Origin: Pelistega europaea
Lineage (GTDB): Bacteria; Pseudomonadota; Gammaproteobacteria; Burkholderiales; Burkholderiaceae_B
Direction of reading: 5' to 3'
NCBI RefSeq assembly: GCF_013133775.1
Contig: NZ_JABGBO010000007.1
Coordinates: 62,001-126,000, forward strand
Length of the DNA stretch: 64,000 nt
Shown here piece by piece: positions 1 through 9,046 of this stretch. How positions within the stretch are numbered: position 1 is the first letter of the stretch; every line of letters begins with the position of its first letter. The translations under genes were made by a program, and so were the position numbers. The notes under the pieces were generated by a model. It ran no database searches, was not told the origin of the DNA, and worked only from the letters and a program-made list of their open reading frames with translations.

Positions 1-714
1 ATGAGGTAAAGCATCTGGCAACATGAAATCAATATCAACATGATTCACTTCAGCATTATATGCCCCTGTGCTTACCGCTTGCTCATCGATATCCACCCCC
101 AACACACGTTTAGCCCCTAGTTTCTTGGCAATAATAGCCAAAATACCCGAACCATGTCCGTAATCTAACACTTCTAGCTGGTCTTTGGTGCGAGAATCAA
201 GAGAGGCAAAATAATGAGCCAACCACTCTGCACAAAGATGAGTAGTCGGATGACTACCTGTACCAAAAGCAAGACCTGGGTCAAGCTCAATTAAGATATT
301 GTCACTATTTTGATTAGCTGCAACCACATCTGGATTATCTTTGTGCCAACTAGGAACCACCCAAATATGCTCTGCGATATGTATCGGATCAAACTGTGAT
401 TGTGTTAATCTTACCCAGTCTTCGTTGGCTACCTCTCGTACTGTAGCAACACTGGTAAAATCCTGACCACTTAAGCTAAGCAAGGCTTGTAACACCTCTT
501 CGACTGACATGTCATCTGGAAGCAAGGCAATAACATAGTTACGTGCCCACGCCTGAACCTCTGGCTCTGTACCAGGTTCGCCAAAAAGAGGTTTCTCACT
601 TGCTGTATTAAAATCTGCATCCTCAACAGAAACCGATAGAGCGCCACATTCTAACAACCAATCAGATAAGGCCTCTGCCTCACTCTCTACACTTAACAAC
701 ACCAATTCACGCAT
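1..714 (-). CDS. prmA: Ribosomal protein L11 methyltransferase, C-terminus cut by window edge
   Basis: Methylates ribosomal protein L11 using S-adenosylmethionine in the cytoplasm. The first 238 codons are visible; the rest lies left of the window. It begins MRELVLLSVESEAEALSDWL, and the PrmA-diagnostic stretch DPGLAFGTGSHPTT sits at about residues 145-158, followed by the SAM-binding loop VLDYGHGSGIL near residue 180. An in-frame ATG two codons upstream (position 720) is an equally possible start, since neither has a strong ribosome site. It is the last visible gene of the minus-strand run aroQ-accB-accC-prmA, an order usual in Burkholderiales. A hairpin lies between it and accC, so it may be expressed at a lower level than the carboxylase genes. 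Confidence 0.95.
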   Translation of the reverse strand, partial: MRELVLLSVESEAEALSDWLLECGALSVSVEDADFNTASEKPLFGEPGTEPEVQAWARNYVIALLPDDMSVEEVLQALLSLSGQDFTSVATVREVANEDWVRLTQSQFDPIHIAEHIWVVPSWHKDNPDVVAANQNSDNILIELDPGLAFGTGSHPTTHLCAEWLAHYFASLDSRTKDQLEVLDYGHGSGILAIIAKKLGAKRVLGVDIDEQAVSTGAYNAEVNHVDIDFMLPDALPH

Positions 715-741
715 AATCATTCCATGTTTGAATAAGCAACA

Positions 742-767
742 CAACCCCGACCAATCGGACGGGGTTG
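742..767 (-). promoter_or_regulatory. Hairpin in the accC-prmA gap
   Basis: Perfect 8-bp inverted repeat CAACCCCG / CGGGGTTG with a 10-nt loop lies in the 75-bp gap between accC and prmA. No T run follows on the minus strand, so it is more likely an mRNA-stabilising or partial-termination stem than a full terminator. Confidence 0.4.
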
Positions 768-789
768 CATGACACGAACATCTCGCTTA

Positions 790-2136
790 CTACTTGCGTT
801 CGCTTAATTTGTGCTCTAGATAGTGAATGGTCGTACCTCCCTCAATGAAGTTGGCATCATTCACTAAATCACGATGCAGAGCAATATTGGTCTTAATACC
901 CTCGACCACCATCTCTGACAACGCCACATTCATGCGTGCTAACGCTTGCCGACGTGTACTACCAAAAGTCACCAATTTGGCAATCATAGAGTCATAGTTA
1001 GGAGGTACACGATAACCAGAAAATACATGCGAATCTAAACGCACACCTGGACCTCCCGGTGTATGCCACGCACTAATTAATCCTGGAGAAGGAATAAAGG
1101 TATATGGGTCCTCTGCATTAATACGACACTCAATCGCATGTCCAGTTAACTTAATATCCTCTTGACGAAGAGTAAAAGGCTCACGAGCAGCAACTTTAAT
1201 CTGTTCTTGAACTAAGTCAATACCAGTGATGCATTCAGTCACTGTATGCTCTACTTGAATACGGGTATTCATCTCAATGAAGTAGAACTCACCATTTTCA
1301 TAGAGGAACTCAAAAGTACCTGCACCACGGTATTTCATCATACGGCATGCTTCTGCACAACGCTCACCGATGAATGCAATCAACTTACGGTCAATACCTG
1401 GTGCTGGTGCCTCTTCAATGACTTTTTGATGACGACGTTGCATAGAGCAATCACGCTCACCTAGCCATACAGCTTGCCCTTCTCCATCTCCCATCACTTG
1501 AATTTCAATATGACGAGGATTTTCGAGAAATTTCTCCATATAAACTTCTGGATTATTAAAAGCAACACCCGCTTCGGCTTTGGTCATCTGTACAGCACTT
1601 AATAAGGCTGCCTCAGTATGTACCACACGCATACCACGACCTCCACCACCACCAGCTGCTTTAATAATAACAGGGTAACCAATGCGTTCTGCAGTAGCAA
1701 GAATATAGGCTGGATCGTCAGGTAAAGCCCCTTCAGAGCCAGGAACAACGGGAACACCAGCCGCAATCATAGCTTGCTTAGCACTCACCTTGTCCCCCAT
1801 CACACGGATAGACTCTGGACGAGGGCCAATAAATACAAAACCACTGCGTTCTACACGCTCAGCAAAATCTGCATTTTCAGAGAGAAACCCATAACCTGGG
1901 TGAATAGCTTCTGCGTCTGTCACCTCTGCCGCCGCAATAATCGCTGGCATATAGAGGTAACTTTGTTGCGGTGCGGCTGGACCGATACACACAGACTCAT
2001 CGGCCAAACGCACATACTTAGCATCGCGGTCAGCCTCAGAGTGAACGACCACTGTTTTAATACCCATCTCGCGGCAAGCTCGCTGTACACGTAAAGCTAT
2101 TTCACCACGGTTGGCAATAAGAATTTTTTGGAACAT
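790..2136 (-). CDS. accC: Biotin carboxylase subunit of acetyl-CoA carboxylase
   Basis: ATP-dependent carboxylation of the biotin carried by AccB, the first half-reaction of malonyl-CoA synthesis in fatty acid formation. The 448 aa length is standard for the family. Visible signatures are the N-terminal [20 protein letters not shown], the ATP-grasp glycine loop [11 protein letters not shown] at about residues 160-171, the [19 protein letters not shown] block, and the catalytic [10 protein letters not shown] motif near residue 287. It lies 13 bp downstream of accB, so the two are almost certainly co-transcribed and co-ordinately made. Nothing unusual is seen. Confidence 0.98.
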   Translation of the reverse strand: MFQKILIANRGEIALRVQRACREMGIKTVVVHSEADRDAKYVRLADESVCIGPAAPQQSYLYMPAIIAAAEVTDAEAIHPGYGFLSENADFAERVERSGFVFIGPRPESIRVMGDKVSAKQAMIAAGVPVVPGSEGALPDDPAYILATAERIGYPVIIKAAGGGGGRGMRVVHTEAALLSAVQMTKAEAGVAFNNPEVYMEKFLENPRHIEIQVMGDGEGQAVWLGERDCSMQRRHQKVIEEAPAPGIDRKLIAFIGERCAEACRMMKYRGAGTFEFLYENGEFYFIEMNTRIQVEHTVTECITGIDLVQEQIKVAAREPFTLRQEDIKLTGHAIECRINAEDPYTFIPSPGLISAWHTPGGPGVRLDSHVFSGYRVPPNYDSMIAKLVTFGSTRRQALARMNVALSEMVVEGIKTNIALHRDLVNDANFIEGGTTIHYLEHKLSERK

Positions 2137-2149
2137 AACGTTGTCTCAG

Positions 2150-2605
2150 TTAGGCAATCACGAATAAAGGTTGACCAAATTCCACAGGCTCACCATTTTC
2201 AACAAGGATTTCCTTGATTACACCTGTCTTATCAGCTTCAATCTCATTAAGCAATTTCATCGCTTCGATAATGCATAATGAATCACCCTCTTTCACTGAT
2301 GCACCCACCTCTACAAATGGAGGAGCACTAGGATTAGGTGCACGATAGAACGTACCCACCATAGGTGCCTTGACGATATGTCCACTTACTACAGGCTCTG
2401 TTGCTGCAGGAGCAGCTGGAGCTGCTGCTGGAGTAGCTGCAGGTGCCGCCACCACTGGAGCTGGAGCCGGAGCATAACTCACTGGTGCAGCAACTTGTTG
2501 GTTCTTAACGATACGAACCTTGCCCTCACCTTCTGTTACCTCAAGTTCGGCAATACCTGATTCAGCCACTAAATCAATCAATGTTTTTAATTTTCTAAGA
2601 TCCAT
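2150..2605 (-). CDS. accB: Biotin carboxyl carrier protein of acetyl-CoA carboxylase
   Basis: Carries biotin between AccC and the carboxyltransferase AccA/AccD. The 151-aa protein starts [18 protein letters not shown], the conserved AccB N-terminus. The frame is open 13 codons further upstream, but the inner ATG at 2605 has a better site (TGGAAAA) and matches the family. A flexible Ala/Pro-rich linker occupies about residues 38-72. The C-terminal biotinyl domain contains the [13 protein letters not shown] motif, whose Lys is biotinylated. It sits 60 bp downstream of aroQ and directly before accC. Confidence 0.97.
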   Translation of the reverse strand: MDLRKLKTLIDLVAESGIAELEVTEGEGKVRIVKNQQVAAPVSYAPAPAPVVAAPAATPAAAPAAPAATEPVVSGHIVKAPMVGTFYRAPNPSAPPFVEVGASVKEGDSLCIIEAMKLLNEIEADKTGVIKEILVENGEPVEFGQPLFVIA

Positions 2606-2665
2606 AATTTTTCCAGATAGTGTTTTAAACGAGGTCTTATTCAAAAAATAAAACCAACTGAAATA

Positions 2666-3100
2666 CTACTTTTTCGTTGCTATGAATGACAGGGCTGCCT
2701 CATATCCAAAAGCTCCCAGGCCACAAATCACAGCAACTGCTTTGTCTGACAAATAAGAATGATGTCTGAAACCCTCTCGTTGGTACACATTAGACAGATG
2801 CACTTCAATAAAAGGAATAGCAACGCCTAACAATGCATCACGAATGGCTACGCTCGTATGTGTGTAGGCACCAGCATTAATAATGATGTAATCCACAGAC
2901 CCCATCGCCGCATGGATACATGCCACAATATCTCCTTCATGATTGCTCTGAAAACACTCACAAGTCATTCCTAATGATGATGCCTTCTGAATGAGCTGCT
3001 GCTCAATCTGTGAGAGTGTTGTAGAGCCATAAATATGCGGCTCTCTTTTTCCCAAAAGATTGAGATTTGGACCATTAATCACGAGTACTTTCAATGACAT
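2666..3100 (-). CDS. aroQ: Type II 3-dehydroquinate dehydratase
   Basis: Converts 3-dehydroquinate to 3-dehydroshikimate in the shikimate pathway. The 144-aa length fits the small dodecameric type II enzymes. Motifs seen are [17 protein letters not shown] near the start (catalytic Arg and Tyr), SNHEGDIV, the [16 protein letters not shown] loop, and [17 protein letters not shown] with the catalytic His. It is the first gene of the minus-strand aroQ-accB-accC-prmA group; aroE, a later step of the same pathway, lies on the plus strand at about 7.3 kb. The 156-bp gap to mpl is a divergent promoter region. Confidence 0.96.
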   Translation of the reverse strand: MSLKVLVINGPNLNLLGKREPHIYGSTTLSQIEQQLIQKASSLGMTCECFQSNHEGDIVACIHAAMGSVDYIIINAGAYTHTSVAIRDALLGVAIPFIEVHLSNVYQREGFRHHSYLSDKAVAVICGLGAFGYEAALSFIATKK

Positions 3101-3256
3101 TTTTATTTCTATTTACCAAATAACGTCTATTTAACGACAAAAAGACGCTTTTGTCTACTAATTTATCAATTTTTACTTAGTCGTTAGTATAGCATAGAGC
3201 TTACAAACGATTAAAAAACGCTTAAAATACGGCTATTCAAAAATGAAGAGAAGATT

Positions 3257-4618
3257 ATGCATATTCATATTTTAGGTATCTGCGGTACATTTATGGGGGG
3301 CTTGGCACTCATTGCTAGGGCTGCTGGTCACAAAGTTACAGGGTGTGATGCGGGTGTTTACCCTCCAATGAGCACTCAACTCGAAGAGCAAGGCATCGAG
3401 TTAGTACAAGGATTTGGCACAGAGCAACTGCAGCTTAACCCTGACTTATATATTATTGGTAATGTAATTACCCGTGGCAATCCGCTAATGGAAGCCATTC
3501 TCGAACAAAATTTACCCTATACCTCTGGTCCACAATGGCTTGGTGACCATATACTACGTCAACAACATGTGTTGGCAGTTGCAGGTACACATGGCAAAAC
3601 AACCACTTCGTCTATGCTGGCATGGATTTTAGAGTTTGCTGGTTATAAGCCTAATTTTTTAATTGGCGGTATTGCCAGTGACTTTGGAATCTCTGCTCGT
3701 TTTGCACCAGAAAACAAATATTTTGTTATTGAGGCTGACGAATATGACACTGCTTTTTTTGATAAACGCTCTAAATTTGTCCATTATCACTCTCGCACCG
3801 CTATTCTTAATAATTTAGAATACGATCATGCAGATATTTTTCCTGATTTGCGTGCTATTGAAACCCAATTCCATCATCTTGTTCGCACGATTCCTCAAAG
3901 CGGTACTGTCATCACCCCTATGCATGATGAGGCATTAGGACGTGTTATTGCTCGAGGTATTTGGTCTAAACAAGACCACTTTGGCAACGACTCACCTTGG
4001 CAATGTGGTCAAAGAGATGCAGCAGGCGAACAGTTTGAAGTTATCCATCTTGGCAAAGTGGTTGGTACAATCTGCTGGAAACATACTGGCACGCATAATA
4101 TTAATAATGCCTTAGCCGCTATGGCAGCTGCTCAGGCAGTGGGTATTGCACCTAGCACGGCGATTGAGGCTCTTTGCCAATTCCAAGGAGTGCGTCGTCG
4201 TATGGAGTTGCGCGGAGTTGTTAACCAAATTTCTGTCTATGATGATTTTGCTCATCATCCAACAGCTATTGCTACCACCCTGGATGGTCTACGCCAACGG
4301 GTCGGTCATGCTCGTATTATCGCAGTGCTAGAGCCTCGTTCTAACACAATGAAACTAGGTACAATGGCAGCTCGTCTACCTGAGGCACTGGCCAAGGCAG
4401 ATATAGTATTTTGCTATGGAGAACAACATGGAAAACATGCTCTAGGCTGGCAACCAGAGGAAGTATTTGGGTCTCAAGCAGATAAAATTAAAACCTTTCA
4501 TGATTTAGAACAACTCAAACAGGCTATTGTCAACTGTGCTAAACCTGGAGACCATATCCTTGTGATGAGTAACGGCAGCTTTGGTGGTCTACATGATAAA
4601 CTGCTCAAAGCACTCTAA
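3257..4618 (+). CDS. mpl: UDP-N-acetylmuramate:L-alanyl-gamma-D-glutamyl-meso-diaminopimelate ligase
   Basis: Mur-ligase that reattaches the recycled murein tripeptide to UDP-MurNAc in peptidoglycan recycling. The 453-aa length is typical. The sequence opens HIHILGICGTFMGGLALIARAAGH, the Mpl form of the nucleotide fold (MurC has a different opening). It has the ATP P-loop GTHGKTTTSSML at about residues 112-123 and NLEYDHADIFPDL in the central domain. GAAGAGAAG just before the ATG serves as ribosome site. It is the first plus-strand gene, divergent from aroQ. Confidence 0.95.
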   Translation: MHIHILGICGTFMGGLALIARAAGHKVTGCDAGVYPPMSTQLEEQGIELVQGFGTEQLQLNPDLYIIGNVITRGNPLMEAILEQNLPYTSGPQWLGDHILRQQHVLAVAGTHGKTTTSSMLAWILEFAGYKPNFLIGGIASDFGISARFAPENKYFVIEADEYDTAFFDKRSKFVHYHSRTAILNNLEYDHADIFPDLRAIETQFHHLVRTIPQSGTVITPMHDEALGRVIARGIWSKQDHFGNDSPWQCGQRDAAGEQFEVIHLGKVVGTICWKHTGTHNINNALAAMAAAQAVGIAPSTAIEALCQFQGVRRRMELRGVVNQISVYDDFAHHPTAIATTLDGLRQRVGHARIIAVLEPRSNTMKLGTMAARLPEALAKADIVFCYGEQHGKHALGWQPEEVFGSQADKIKTFHDLEQLKQAIVNCAKPGDHILVMSNGSFGGLHDKLLKAL

Positions 4619-4630
4619 TTAAGCAAAAAA

Positions 4631-4666
4631 TGATAACCCTCCCAAAGGGAGGGCAGATAATTATCA
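4631..4666 (+). terminator. Nested hairpin after mpl
   Basis: Perfect 7-bp stem CCCTCCC-AAA-GGGAGGG at 4637-4653, enclosed by an outer TGATAA / TTATCA pair. It begins 12 bp after the mpl stop. No T run follows, so termination would be inefficient; a role in mRNA 3' end stability is equally possible. Confidence 0.45.
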
Positions 4667-4685
4667 TATGGTAGCTTTATTTTAT

Positions 4686-4766
4686 TAGAGCAGTAGGTTT
4701 TATTTAAGCAATAGGTTTTTGTTGAGACAATAGGTCTTATCTAAGCAATAGGTTTTGTTGAGGCAG
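4686..4766. repeat. Degenerate 18-19 bp tandem repeat upstream of the esterase
   Basis: About four imperfect head-to-tail copies of a unit resembling AGCAATAGGTTTTGTTGA, with period 18-19 bp, fill the space between mpl and the next gene and run into its ribosome site. The unit has no stop codons in one frame, which is why a spurious TTG start can be drawn upstream of the real ATG. Confidence 0.7.
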
Positions 4767-4772
4767 GAAAAC

Positions 4773-5351
4773 ATGATTTTATATTTACATGGGTTTCGTT
4801 CTAGTCCCCAATCTGCAAAGGCACAATTATTTCAGCGTGTTATGCAGTCTCGTGGGCAGGCACAGCAACTGCTCACACCCTCGCTTCCATCCTCTCCCAA
4901 AGAGGCAATAGCATTATGTTTATCTCTGGTTCAAGGCATCCCATCAGAAGAGTTATGTATTGTCGGCTCTTCTCTAGGCGGTTACTATGCTACATACCTA
5001 GCTGAACATCTTGATTGTCGTGCAGTGTGCATCAATCCTAGCGTCTATGCGGCTCGTGACTTATCTACGCAACTAGATGTTCGCACCCAATACCATTCTG
5101 ATACTCCTTTTGAATTTAAAGCCTCCTATATTAAAGAATTAGCGGATTTATTTATTCCTGTCCTCCAAAAGCCGTCTCGCTTTTTACTCCTTGCAGGAAT
5201 GCAGGATGAATTACTGGATTGGCAAGAAATGCAAGCCCGCTATGCTGGCGCGACACAAATCATTGCCCCAGATCAAGACCATGCCTTTAGTGGTTTTGAG
5301 CATTACCTACCTGATGTTCTGGCCTTTATTTTTAAGACAATGCAGAGTTAA
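4773..5351 (+). CDS. YqiA-type alpha/beta hydrolase (small esterase)
   Basis: Predicted cytoplasmic esterase of the YqiA/YcfP family; the natural substrate is unknown. The 192-aa protein starts MILYLHGFRSSPQSAKAQL, with the oxyanion-hole HG turn. It carries the nucleophile elbow GSSLGGYYATYLAE at about residue 70 and ends with a His-containing DQDHAFSGFEHY segment, completing a Ser-Asp-His triad. I choose the ATG at 4773 behind GGCAGGAAAAC over an upstream in-frame TTG inside the tandem repeat. It lies 38 bp before the RNB nuclease gene and is probably co-transcribed with it. Confidence 0.85.
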   Translation: MILYLHGFRSSPQSAKAQLFQRVMQSRGQAQQLLTPSLPSSPKEAIALCLSLVQGIPSEELCIVGSSLGGYYATYLAEHLDCRAVCINPSVYAARDLSTQLDVRTQYHSDTPFEFKASYIKELADLFIPVLQKPSRFLLLAGMQDELLDWQEMQARYAGATQIIAPDQDHAFSGFEHYLPDVLAFIFKTMQS

Positions 5352-5389
5352 CTGTATTTTTATCGTTTGTTTTTAGTATTTCATACGCA

Positions 5390-7261
5390 ATGTACGTACT
5401 TTTTGAAGAATCAGGCCAATTTAAAACGGCAACCATCCTTTCTGAAGCTGAGACCTCATTACAAGTAGAATTACCTACTGGCAAACGCTCCAAAATTAAG
5501 CGTGCCAATGTCATTCTATCGTTTAACGATGCCGTTCAAAATACCCTGATAGAGCAAGCAACCGCATTGAGCAATGACATTGACGTGGAGTTTTTATGGG
5601 AAATTTGCCCTGAATCCAGCTTTGATGTCACTCAACTTGCCAAAGAATATTATGGTGATAATGCTAGCACAGTTGAAAAAACTGCATTATTCCTTCGTTT
5701 GCACGAGCATCCCATATACTTCCATCGCAAAGGCAAAGGGGTGTTTGCTGCCGCACCTAAAGAAATTCTACAAGCGGCCTTATTAGCCCAAGAGAAAAAA
5801 CGTCAGCAAGAACTCCAACTACAAGCATGGGCACAGGATATGATTAGCGGGATTGTCCCAGAAGCCTTGCGAGAAGTACTACCCAGCTTCATCCATAATC
5901 CAGACAAAAACTCTTTAGGATGGAAAGCATTCCAGTTGGCTATGCAAGAAACTCATTTGCAAGTCGCTGAGCTGCTATTAAAACTAAAAGTATTTCCTCA
6001 CGAGCTAGCACTTCACCGAGCCATGTTCTTGGGAAAATACTTTCCAAAGGGGATAGATAATCCGCATCTTCCAATCCCCGACATAGAGGAATTGCCTCTT
6101 GCTGAAATTAAAGCATATTCTGTTGATGATGTGGATACGACTGAAATTGATGATGCTTTTAGTATCCAAAAAATTAATGATAAAGAGTTTATTTTTGGTA
6201 TTCATATTGCCTGCCCTGCTCTTGTTATTGACCGAAATAGTCCTCTGGATCTTGCTGCTCGTCAGCGAATGTCTACGGTTTATTTTCCAGGACAGAAGAT
6301 TCCTATGCAGGCAAAAGAGCTTATTGACTTATTTTCGCTTAATGAAGGGACATATGCTCCTGCACTATCTCTCTATGTCACAGCCAACATTGATACTGGT
6401 GAGATTCTCAACAAAGAGAGTAAACTTGAAAAAATCTTCATCCAAGAAAATCTTCGTATTACCCATATTGAACACCTACTAACTCAAGAGGCTCTCGAAG
6501 ATGAACAGGCGAATATCCCTCATGCAGAATTATTTAAACCCATGTGGGCATTTGCTAAGCATCTAAAAAAAGCTCGAGAAGAATTCCGTGGTAAACCAGA
6601 AGGCACAGGACGCATTGAGTATTTATTTAAACTAGATGGCGAAGCTGATGACCCCAACGCAAAATTACTATTGATACCTCGTATGCGTAATGCCCCACTT
6701 GATCTCATCGTGGCGGAATATATGATTCTCTGCAACAGTAGCTGGGCTGCTTTACTAGACGAGTTAGGTTTGCCTGGTATCTTTCGCTCACAACGCAATG
6801 GGCAGGTACGCATGAGTACATATGCCTTACCACATGATGCTATTGGTGTTGAGTGCTATGCATGGACATCCTCACCCCTTCGTCGCTATGTAGATTTGTT
6901 TAACCAGCGTCAACTCATTGAAGGGATAAAGCATGGCGTTTCCGCACGTCTTGTAGCGCCTTATAAACCCAAAGACCCTAGTATTTTTGGACTAATCAGT
7001 GATTTTGAATCGAAATATACTAGCTATCTAGATGCACAAAATAAAATGGAGCGTTATTGGTGTATGCGTTATCTTCAACAAAATCAAATTACACGTACAA
7101 CCGCCACCATTATTCGTGATGAATTGGTGCGATTTGATCAATTGCCACTTGTTGTGCCAATTGCAGGACTGGTCAATGTAGAAAAAGGTGATTCTGTCAC
7201 ACTAGACATTCTTGATATGGACTTGTTCAATCTCACCATAGAGTGTCGTGTTGTTAATTAG
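5390..7261 (+). CDS. RNB-domain (RNase II family) ribonuclease
   Basis: Probable 3'-5' exoribonuclease of the RNase II superfamily. The 623-aa protein has an N-terminal region of about 230 residues that is neither a full CSD1/CSD2 pair nor the usual RNase R lead, then the RNB catalytic core. The metal-binding signature VDDVDTTEIDDAFSIQ is at about residues 243-258, and SPLRRYVDLFNQRQLIEG near residue 495 is the conserved RNB C-terminal block. A short S1-like tail may follow. This shorter RNB form is common in Burkholderiales and is not RNase R. Its stop overlaps the region just before aroE, so translation is likely coupled. Confidence 0.9.
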   Translation: MYVLFEESGQFKTATILSEAETSLQVELPTGKRSKIKRANVILSFNDAVQNTLIEQATALSNDIDVEFLWEICPESSFDVTQLAKEYYGDNASTVEKTALFLRLHEHPIYFHRKGKGVFAAAPKEILQAALLAQEKKRQQELQLQAWAQDMISGIVPEALREVLPSFIHNPDKNSLGWKAFQLAMQETHLQVAELLLKLKVFPHELALHRAMFLGKYFPKGIDNPHLPIPDIEELPLAEIKAYSVDDVDTTEIDDAFSIQKINDKEFIFGIHIACPALVIDRNSPLDLAARQRMSTVYFPGQKIPMQAKELIDLFSLNEGTYAPALSLYVTANIDTGEILNKESKLEKIFIQENLRITHIEHLLTQEALEDEQANIPHAELFKPMWAFAKHLKKAREEFRGKPEGTGRIEYLFKLDGEADDPNAKLLLIPRMRNAPLDLIVAEYMILCNSSWAALLDELGLPGIFRSQRNGQVRMSTYALPHDAIGVECYAWTSSPLRRYVDLFNQRQLIEGIKHGVSARLVAPYKPKDPSIFGLISDFESKYTSYLDAQNKMERYWCMRYLQQNQITRTTATIIRDELVRFDQLPLVVPIAGLVNVEKGDSVTLDILDMDLFNLTIECRVVN

Positions 7262-7268
7262 GAAAAAA

Positions 7269-8147
7269 ATGGAAAATTTACGTTTTGCAGTTTTTGGCAA
7301 CCCCATCAAGCATAGTTACTCCCCTACTATGCATCATCTATTTGCAGAGCAATGCGGTCTAACCTCCTTTCGTTATACGAAAGAATTAGTCGAAGAGAAT
7401 GCTTTTGAACAAACTGTACATCATTTTTTCGCCCAAGGGGGCAAGGGGCTTAACATTACAGTCCCGTTCAAACTGAAGGCCTATGAACTTGCCACCCACC
7501 ACTTAACACCACGAGCCCTAGCTGCTGGTGCAGTCAATACCCTGTGGTTGGAGAATAATAATATCCATGGTGATAATACCGACGGGATCGGTTTAATCAA
7601 AGATATTATGCGTCTAGGCATATCACTCAAGGATAAACGTGTTTTATTAATCGGTGCAGGTGGAGCAAGTCGTGGGGCAATGCTTCCTCTTTTAGAGGCA
7701 GGTTGTCATCACTTACATATTGCCAACCGCACAGAGAGTAAGGCGGTTCAAATGATTGAATCATTTCTAGCATTGCAGGAACAGTATCCAGCATTGACCT
7801 CAGTCAGCATTTATCCTGAACAATTTTCCTATAGCTCTTTGACCGATATTCCTGGTGAGTGGGATGTTATTATCAATGCTAGTGCTAGTAGCCTATCTCA
7901 AGAGAGACTTCCTGTACCAGCAACCGCTTTCTCGAAGGCTACTCTCGCTTACGATATGCTTTATACCCCCACATCAGAAACTGTTTTTCTTCTTCAAGCC
8001 AAACAGGCTGGAGCCGCACAATGTTCGGATGGTCTTGGCATGCTAGTTTATCAAGGGGCAGAGGCTTTTGCTATTTGGAACCACCAATACCCTAATCCAG
8101 AACCTGTGCTTAAGGCACTACGACAAGCCCTCCAACAACATGCCTAA
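7269..8147 (+). CDS. aroE: Shikimate dehydrogenase (NADP)
   Basis: Reduces 3-dehydroshikimate to shikimate. The 292-aa protein starts MENLRFAVFGNPIKHSYSPTMHHLF. Substrate-binding signatures are HSYSPTMH, NITVPFK (catalytic Lys) and NTDGIGLIKDI. The NADP-binding loop is GAGGASRGAMLPLLE near residue 128. The frame extends seven codons upstream into the preceding gene, but the ATG at 7269 is the conserved start and is preceded by TTAGGAAAAAA. The start is only 7 bp after the RNB stop, and the stop overlaps the likely mtgA start, so these genes form one operon. Confidence 0.97.
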   Translation: MENLRFAVFGNPIKHSYSPTMHHLFAEQCGLTSFRYTKELVEENAFEQTVHHFFAQGGKGLNITVPFKLKAYELATHHLTPRALAAGAVNTLWLENNNIHGDNTDGIGLIKDIMRLGISLKDKRVLLIGAGGASRGAMLPLLEAGCHHLHIANRTESKAVQMIESFLALQEQYPALTSVSIYPEQFSYSSLTDIPGEWDVIINASASSLSQERLPVPATAFSKATLAYDMLYTPTSETVFLLQAKQAGAAQCSDGLGMLVYQGAEAFAIWNHQYPNPEPVLKALRQALQQHA

Positions 8148-8877
8148 CGCTATGACAGACATCGCCCAAGCTATTATTGATCGCCCATTCCGTACCTGCC
8201 TATGGTATTCATGCATAGGGCTTGTTGCGATTCTGTTTGCCTATCAAATTTTTCTGTTTTCCAATGTTGTACTCTACGCCCTTGTTAACCCGTCTAGCAC
8301 GGCCTTTATGCGTTACCAATCTAGCCAATTAAAGGACAAGGAGATTCTTTTTCAGTGGGTAGACTATGCAAAGATGAGCAACTCAATCAAAAGAGCGGTT
8401 ATCGCCTCAGAAGACAGTGGATTTACTGAACATTTTGGTGTGGAGTGGGGGTATATTAAAAAAGCCTTTCAATACAATCTACGCCAAAGTGAAAACCAAA
8501 ATCCCCGTATTCGTGGTGGCTCAACACTTACTCAACAATTAGCCAAAAACCTTTTTCTTAGCCCCTCCCGCTCCTATCTGCGCAAAGCACAAGAACTCAT
8601 TATCACTTATATGCTAGAGACTATACTCTCTAAAAAACGTATTCTAGAGCTATACCTAAACACATCTCAGTTTGGAGAGTCTGTGTTTGGTATTGGTGCG
8701 GCAAGCCAATTTTATTTTAAAAAGCCAGCCCAAATGCTCAGCAACGCAGAGGCTGCCCGTTTAGCTGTATTGCTTCCCAATCCCGACGATTATGGAAGAC
8801 GCTTTCGTAGCGCCTATCTCAACCGCCGCACAAGTATTATTCTACGTCGTATGCCTTTGGTGGAAATACCCAAATAA
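8140..8877 (+). CDS. mtgA: Monofunctional biosynthetic peptidoglycan transglycosylase
   Basis: Polymerises lipid II into glycan strands at the inner membrane. The 245-aa protein has one membrane anchor (about residues 20-45) followed by a GT51 domain. Seen are the catalytic ASEDSGFTEHFGVEWG block, GGSTLTQQLAKNLFLSPSRS, and KKRILELYLNTSQFGESVFGIGAAS. The ATG at 8140 overlaps the aroE stop by 8 bp; a second in-frame ATG at 8152 is the alternative. Neither has a clear ribosome site, which suggests coupled translation from aroE. The frame is open further upstream within aroE, but the family starts near here. Confidence 0.95.
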   Translation: MPNAMTDIAQAIIDRPFRTCLWYSCIGLVAILFAYQIFLFSNVVLYALVNPSSTAFMRYQSSQLKDKEILFQWVDYAKMSNSIKRAVIASEDSGFTEHFGVEWGYIKKAFQYNLRQSENQNPRIRGGSTLTQQLAKNLFLSPSRSYLRKAQELIITYMLETILSKKRILELYLNTSQFGESVFGIGAASQFYFKKPAQMLSNAEAARLAVLLPNPDDYGRRFRSAYLNRRTSIILRRMPLVEIPK

Positions 8878-9046
8878 TCCCTACACAATTCACTCCCATG
8901 ATTAGTTTGATATTCATTGTCATCTTGGTGTCATATTTACATTATATAAAGAGGTGAATATTCTTTCACAACTCAAACCCGTCAACAGAATTAACCCCAG
9001 CCGTGCTATCATACTAGGTTAATTTTCACCTTTTCATTTAAGCTGC

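Noticed and set aside
4755-4772. TTG start for the YqiA-type esterase
   Set aside because: It lies inside the tandem repeat; the ATG at 4773 has a strong ribosome site and matches the family's N-terminus.
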